A DNA stretch of 64,000 nt from Trema orientale (taxonomy: Eukaryota; Streptophyta; Magnoliopsida; Rosales; Cannabaceae): positions 1-64,000 of the forward strand of contig JXTC01000183.1 in assembly GCA_002914845.1 (NCBI GenBank), given 5' to 3'. The notes under the pieces are model-generated. The model was not told the origin of the DNA, did no database searches, and was given only the letters and a program-made list of their open reading frames with translations. The position numbers were made by a program, and so were the translations under genes. Below, piece after piece: positions 58,378-64,000 of the stretch. Position 1 is the stretch's first letter. Every line of letters begins with the position of its first letter.

Positions 58378-59098
58378 GGCGTCTTGGAGGTCCCAAACGG
58401 TGTCGTTTTGGAGGGTTTTTTGGGGGTTAGAATTTGGAAAATGGAAAATGGTGTTTCTCTCACTCTCATTTTGGTGGCCACGAGTGAGACAACTACTACT
58501 AATACTTGAGAGTTGAGTGACTTCAGTCAGTCCCCACTAGATTCTTTCCCAAAAATGTCGTGTAATTTTTCTGTATTGGGGTTTAGTATTTTTAAAATAA
58601 AAAAATTTAAAAAAAAAAAGGGGAAAGAAAAGATTTGATTGGGTAAGGGGTTTGGGAATGGATATTTGGGTAAACATGTGATTGGTGGAATGGATATCCT
58701 GTTCTACATTTGTATGATTTATTTAAACACAGTGACTGTGAGTGATCATCATCGTGATTCATTCATCAGCTTAGGCCTTAGCATGTGAATAACGTTGTAC
58801 GAACTTTGTTGAATAGGCCCACACCTTGTTGTACTTTGTTGATGGTGATTGGTGTGGTGACATCAATTATTGAACACCTTAAAAAACCAGCGGTGTTTTT
58901 TTTTTTTTTTTTTCCGTTAATGTTTGTTTTCGTGTTTTTTCTTTTTTTTTTTTAATTATTTGGTTGCAATGGCTCATGGTTCTATTATTTTGTTATTTTA
59001 GGGCTTGAATTTGGGAGTCCTGAACGAGCAAGAAATCTAAATTTAAATCACTTTATTGAAAAATTTTATCCTAAGTCCAAAAATATGTGTATATATAT
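58378..59098. other. Promoter side of the thioredoxin-fold gene and spacer
   Basis: No gene supported. Poly(T) tracts at about 58898 and 58943. Confidence 0.45.
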
Positions 59099-59293
59099 GT
59101 TAGGGTATATGTATTTTTTTTTAATAGTGTCTAACGATTATAATGATTTAAATTGTTAAAAAAATAATAATAAATGCACAATATTTAATATTTTTTCTCT
59201 TTCTACATTTTATTATGAAGATACGTGTAAGATAATTTGAATTAGGTAAAATAATTCGGTAAAAAAAAGGGAAAAAAAAAACTAGGTTGGCCC
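59099..59293. mobile_element. TM1-related MITE, copy G
   Basis: TA tract, then GTTAGGGTATATGTATTTTT, the internal AAAAAATAATAATAAATGCA and AAGATACGTGTAAGATAATT blocks shared with copy F and the 35623 composite, and end ACTAGGTTGGCCCC before TATATA. Confidence 0.6.
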
Positions 59294-59305
59294 CTATATA
59301 TTAAT

Positions 59306-59699
59306 ATGAGGAAGTTTGATTTTTTATAGTAAAGTTATAAAAAAAACTGAAAAATCTCGGGTTTTAAATTTTTTTGGGAAATCCGATAATTATCTAGAAA
59401 AAATATCGATTTTAAAAACATTTAAAAAATATTGCGTTTCACTAATTGATAAGGTGTTTGAGGTAATTAGTCAATTTACAGGCTAATTATCTCAAGTAAC
59501 TCTTATTTACTCAAAATAACTAAATTAGTTATCTTGAGTATCTTTGAAAAGTACTAATTTTTAAATAATTGTATTTTTCTAAATATTATTAAAGAGTGAT
59601 AGTTTTCAAAACAAATCCGAGATTTATGAAAAGTTTCAGCCCATCCGAAACTTTAAAGCTTTTAAGACTATGGGCCTGAATTTATATAAAAAGCCCAAT
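59306..59699. repeat. Dispersed repeat family R3, copy 2
   Basis: Diverged copy of 45285-45690, same orientation: TATGAGGAAGTTTGATTTT, TGAAAAATCTCGG, TGAGGTAATTAGTCAA, TATGGGCCTGAATTT. Confidence 0.65.
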
Positions 59700-59876
59700 A
59701 AATAGTACTTGCATTGAAAAAGTTTTTCTCAAGTTCAAATCAGGATAATGAAAAAACAAACATATGTTGAGCTTGTTCTGACTAGTCATTTTGCATACTA
59801 CATAATACATATGCTAGCTAATAGCTAGGTTGTAATTCCTAATTCGTTTTATGACATTGTAACATAACAAACTTTA

Positions 59877-59894
59877 CCCCCCCCCCCCCCCCCC
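59877..59894. repeat. Homopolymer C18
   Basis: Eighteen consecutive C followed by T-rich DNA, extraordinary in this AT-rich context; length may be unreliable. Confidence 0.9.
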
Positions 59895-60436
59895 TTTTTC
59901 TTTAATTATTATAAAACCTTTTTTTTTCATTTTATTTATTTATTTATTTTAGATTTTAAGTACATATATCAACAAAGATTTCATCATAATGAGCTCTAGA
60001 AAACAACATCTATACCCAACAAATTTGACCGTGAGACAATCCAACATATTCCATTTTCCACATTCTAAAGGCTTGTCCACAAGATTGAAATACATCGATT
60101 CTGTGACTTATGAAGAAATACATCAATTCTGTGACTTATGAAGAAGAACTATCTTTGCTACTTTGAAAAGGAGAATATGCAGTTCATTCTTTTTTCCTTA
60201 ACCTAGTTTTGTCTCACTGGCTTTTAAGCAAGATTAGCAAACTTTTTAATGAGGTAGCTTTAAGTACATATCTTGCACTAGGATTATGTACTAATTTTCC
60301 ATTGCCGTGTTTATGTCCCACTAGATTTTTTCAAACAAAATTTTTAATAAGGTATATCCTAAACGTGCATGTAAGTATCCAAGAAGGCATATTTTAACAT
60401 GTAAATAAATATCCAAAGGGGAGTAATATGACATGT

Positions 60437-61151
60437 AAAGGTGAACAACAAGCAGATTAGACGATTTTATTTATGTGCTATTTTAAAAACCTTAAATCAC
60501 AACTGTCTAATTATATGGCTGGTTAGGCGGTTTTTAAGTTAGCGATTTTGGGTAGTATAGTGGGTTATTTATCATTTAAAGAACTAACAATAAGGAATTG
60601 TTTTTCTAAGGAAAAATTATAATATATATTATAGCTTAAACAAAATTTTAATCACATAAAATGTTAACATTACTAATTCATCAAACAATAAAGTTTTACC
60701 TATTAATGCTCCACAATCCATCCAAAATATTTTCTCAAACAAAATCATAATACAAATTATAATAAAGTTTCATAATAATCTTATAATAAAGTACAAATAA
60801 TATAGTCCATAGGTCGATCTTCATATACATGCTATTAAATAGATAAAATTTTCAAAAAGCAAGTTCACACAATCAAAACACCAAGCAAATTATAATTGCA
60901 TAACATCAAAATTAGTCTCTTTTAATTTGTTTTAGTTTAGGTGGGTGATACAGTTTGAAACCTTATCGCAAAAATGAAAACTGTAGCTAGTTGTTCACCT
61001 TAGCGGTTTCAAACCATATTGTCCATTAATTGCGATTTTCATTTTGGACAGTTTTTCTCGGGTAATTTCGTATGGATTGGACATATTTTGAGCGGGTTGG
61101 TTGTTTTTTTCATATATATATATAATTTTCTTTTGCTGTTCATCCCTAATT
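60437..61151. mobile_element. Possible decayed hAT-like element
   Basis: TAAAGGTGAACA at about 60437 and TGTTCATCCCTA at about 61139 are imperfect inverted ends of the type seen at 50454-51401, and subterminal GGCGGTTTTTAAG and AGCGGTTTCAAACC motifs occur at both sides. Weak. Confidence 0.35.
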
Positions 61152-61239
61152 ACATGTGTGGATTCAGCCGAGCTTCGACCAAAAATTTGAAATGCATGCC
61201 TTATAGGTAGTTAATTGAATTTGTTTCTCATTGCGAAAA

Positions 61240-61425
61240 AGAAATAAGAAAGGTTTTATTGTATTAAATAGACATAATATTATTGTTTTGGAGTAAAGAT
61301 TGGAATAAAGATTGGATAATAGGTCAGGAGGAGTCGAACAAGAAATAAGAATAATTTTATTGTATTAAATAGACATAATATTGTTGCTTTGGAGTAAAGA
61401 TTGGGTAATCGGAAGTCGAACTTCT
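61240..61425. repeat. 101-bp tandem duplication, diverged
   Basis: AGAAATAAGAA..TTTTATTGTATTAAATAGACATAATATT..GGAGTAAAGATTGG occurs at 61240 and again at 61341. The sequence within each copy differs at several bases. Confidence 0.8.
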
Positions 61426-61975
61426 AAGTGCGTGAATTATTTTTCTTTATTTGTATTAAATGATGATCATTAGTTAAGCTTCTATTAAAAAAAAAAAAAG
61501 ATTATTGCTTTTATGCTAATCTGGACCTATCATATCACTGATATTCAAGTGACCAATATGGATATGCTCAAATAAATTAATTATCAATTATCATTGTTTA
61601 CTTATCCGACCCTTAATTGAAATATAGAAAAGTAGTTTAATTTATTCGTTAGTGATGGATCCATTCTCGCACATCCATCCGATGCTTATATTATTCATAG
61701 CTAATAAGTAATATCGTATCCACTTCTATAATTAAATATACCTTTTCCTCTACCACTTTGAATTTTAAGGCTCAAAAAATCAATGAAGGAACTGAAAAGT
61801 GGGAGACTAGGAAAGTTGGCTTAGCTTCACAACCATACAAAATCCACATCAACAATTGGTTCTAAATGAGTTAGATTCTCAAAAACCCATTAATGGAGGA
61901 AAAAGAAAATTTGAGGTTTTTTTTTTTTTTTTTTTTCTGGTAGGAAAGAAAATTTGAGGTTGAGAGCTAGTGCAA

Positions 61976-62147
61976 TGCCTATAGCATCATTCGTGGCATC
62001 CACGTCCGCATGCTACGAACATGTAACACATGGCATCTACTACCTTATACCAAGTATCAGTTGCCTATAGCATCATTCGTGGCATCCACGTCCGCATGCT
62101 ACGAACATGTAACACATGGCATCTACTACCTTATACCAAGTATCAGT
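61976..62147. repeat. 86-bp perfect tandem duplication
   Basis: Copies 61976-62061 and 62062-62147, from TGCCTATAGCATCATTCGTG to ATACCAAGTATCAGT, look identical. The ACACATGGCATCT..TACCAAGTRTCA part recurs in diverged form at about 62702-62742 and 62793-62832. Confidence 0.9.
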
Positions 62148-62260
62148 TTTTGGCCTTAATTACCAACTAGATGTTATACCGTGCCTGACGCGATATGATA
62201 TTAATATTATATATATTAGGCTTAATTTATTGTTAGGTTTAATGTATTACAATATTAAAA

Positions 62261-62500
62261 AATGTATTTATTTTTTTTTAATGAGATGAATGTTACGTAA
62301 CTTTTTGTTCGATGAACTAAATTTAATATAAGGTATAATTAATATTAAATTCAATATAATATTATATAAAACGTTAAATAATGTATTTATTTTTATATTT
62401 ATTTTGATGGGACAAATGTATCACATTTATTTATTCGATAAACTAAATTTAATATAAAGTATCATTAATATTAAACTAAATATAATATTATATAATACAT
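62261..62500. repeat. Tandem duplication, about 120-bp units, diverged
   Basis: AATGTATTTATTTTT..GATGAACTAAATTTAATATA..AATATAATATTATATAA at 62261-62379 is repeated at 62380-62500 with several substitutions. Confidence 0.75.
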
Positions 62501-64000
62501 GTATATATTATAACTAATCATAGCATCAAAAAATAATAATAGGACTAATTATATCATAAAAAAATTAAAAATTTTTTAAAAATTTTAAAAATAGAATGAT
62601 AATAAAAAAAGTTATCAGATTTAGGCTTAATATATATATATATATAGATATAGATTCTAAGATTTACGATGATGCCCCAAGTGCCACACGAAGACAACAT
62701 CCATGTGACACATGGCATCTATTGCTTGTACCAAGTGTCACCGTCCGACCAGAAAGAGAAAACGGCAAACCTCACCATAAGAGCACCAATTTTGTGACAC
62801 GTGGCACCTCTCACATTGCACCAAGTGTCACTTATTTGCCATTATTTACTATGGCAGCCCAAGTCAACCAAGTCAAAAATAACTGTCCAATAGGGATAAA
62901 AATTAAGCGTTTCTACTCGGCGGTGCCGCCCAACCATTGGCGTGGGGGCAGTGTCAACAGTCTCGTGCGCCATGTCAGCCGACCATGGTTGCATGGTCCC
63001 CCCCGCCCAAGAAACCAAAAACCAAAAAAAAAAAAAAAAAAAAACCGAGAAAAAGGAAAGGTTGGGAAAAAAAATCCCACTAACCATAAAGTGTTTTTCC
63101 TCTTTGTTTGTCAAGACTTAAAAACGAAAAATGAGAGAGGAATATTACTTTCAGTTTAGAAAAGTTAGAGTCCCTTTTCCACTTTGAGAGATCAAAAGAC
63201 AAAAATTTCCAATTTGAACAACAGCAAAATGGGTGTATCTTTCTTCTTTAAGAAAAAGGGTATATGTTGGTTCCTAACAGATTCATGGCAAGAAAAAGCC
63301 AAAAGATTATATAGAGAAATATATACATACTTTTAATATTCCACGATTTATCTAGACCATGCTATGTAGATCAAATTCAGAGATGAGTTTGAATTAATAT
63401 GTTTTTTCTTTGTAATTTACTAGTACTAATAGTGGAAAAATAAAGTTCCTGTTGACGTAGTTATGTCTGCTTTTAGTGCCATGAAAATTGGCGTTGTCAC
63501 ATTGAAATAGATTTTCCTGAATTTGAAGGATTAATTTGCTTGAGAAAATGATGCACTAAACTGATTGCGTTAGTGGGGTATTGCTTTTTAATAAACAAAA
63601 GTGCATTTCATAAGGCTGGCATATATGATGACACCAGCTATAAACAAGTATTAATGTAACGATTGATTAACCATACTACAACAAAAGAGAGGAAAAAGGA
63701 AAAAAAGAATGGGAAATATCTGATGAGATAGATTGCTAGTATATAGTATCATCAAAAACAAACAGCAAAAGACACAGATTTCATATCTTAGTTTGTGGGG
63801 TTTCTTTTTAGTTGGATAAAATATCTCTCTCTTCTTCTTTTGTTGCGAAAAAATCTTTTGTGTTCCTTATAGTGGTACAAGCTCTAAACAGATAGCCAAT
63901 CACACTTTGCCGAGTACATTAGTTAGGAAGATTTTTCATTTGAAAAAAACAATAAAAAGGGTCATTTATGTAGTTAAAAAATTGACACTTCAACTATCTA
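62501..64000. other. Terminal spacer
   Basis: TA tract near 62630; two diverged copies of the GACACATGGCATCT motif (62702-62832); a short GC-richer patch at 62900-63010 followed by A20. The 187-codon frame at 62596-63159 runs through the microsatellite and the poly(A) and is not credible. No gene supported to the window end. Confidence 0.5.

Noticed and set aside
58106-58516. 136-codon plus-strand frame with a DDDD tract
   Set aside because: Antisense to the transit-peptide exon of the thioredoxin-fold gene (58377-58088), which has conserved continuation and splice sites.
62596-63159. 187-codon open frame
   Set aside because: Runs through a TA microsatellite (IYIYID) and a poly(A) tract (poly-Lys), with nothing recognisable between.

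Overview
The window is nuclear DNA of a flowering plant, most likely a eudicot. Genes have many short phase-conserved GT..AG introns, encode chloroplast and secretory targeting peptides, and sit in very AT-rich intergenic DNA full of small inverted-repeat transposons, TA microsatellites and decayed retroelements. I cannot name the species. I see no prokaryotic, organellar or CRISPR-like content.

Layout. 0-4.6 kb: a complete 15-exon chloroplast SRP54 gene with a 5'-truncated LINE in intron 3. 4.6-12.5 kb: repeat-rich spacer with two Ty3/gypsy remnants, one copy of a fold-back repeat family, and a broken 3' fragment of an ABCB29-like ABC transporter. 12.5-14.5 kb: a GC-cored fold-back element next to the promoter of RPA3 (RPA14), which carries E2F-type sites. 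16-20 kb: an LIF2/hnRNP-Q type three-RRM protein. 21.8-23.6 kb (minus): an F-box protein. 25.6-26.7 kb (minus): a myristoylation-motif glutaredoxin-domain protein. 27-40 kb: a long gene-poor stretch dominated by MITE-like elements, including a family sitting in TA microsatellites. 40.8-41.7 kb: an intronless plant-specific protein of unknown function. 44.2-47.2 kb (minus): a six-exon alpha carbonic anhydrase. 50.5-51.4 kb: a hAT-like element with another fold-back element nested inside. 53.2-58.4 kb (minus): a 12-exon plastid-targeted protein with two tandem thioredoxin/GST-N folds, a 19-nt micro-exon carrying its CPFC motif, and a large first intron filled with AAACGACA-motif repeats. 58.4-64 kb: spacer with MITEs, tandem duplications and a C18 run.

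The genes are ordinary, unlinked housekeeping or regulatory plant genes: plastid protein targeting, DNA replication, chromatin/RNA regulation, protein turnover, redox and CO2 chemistry. They do not form a pathway or cluster. I found no convincing new multi-gene system. What deserves a second look is the repeat biology: microsatellite-resident MITEs, fold-back elements whose arms are built from short degenerate repeats, and the AAACGACA intron block. Exon boundaries were placed by eye from splice consensus, reading frame and remembered family sequence. All were checked for phase, and none has been tested against transcripts.
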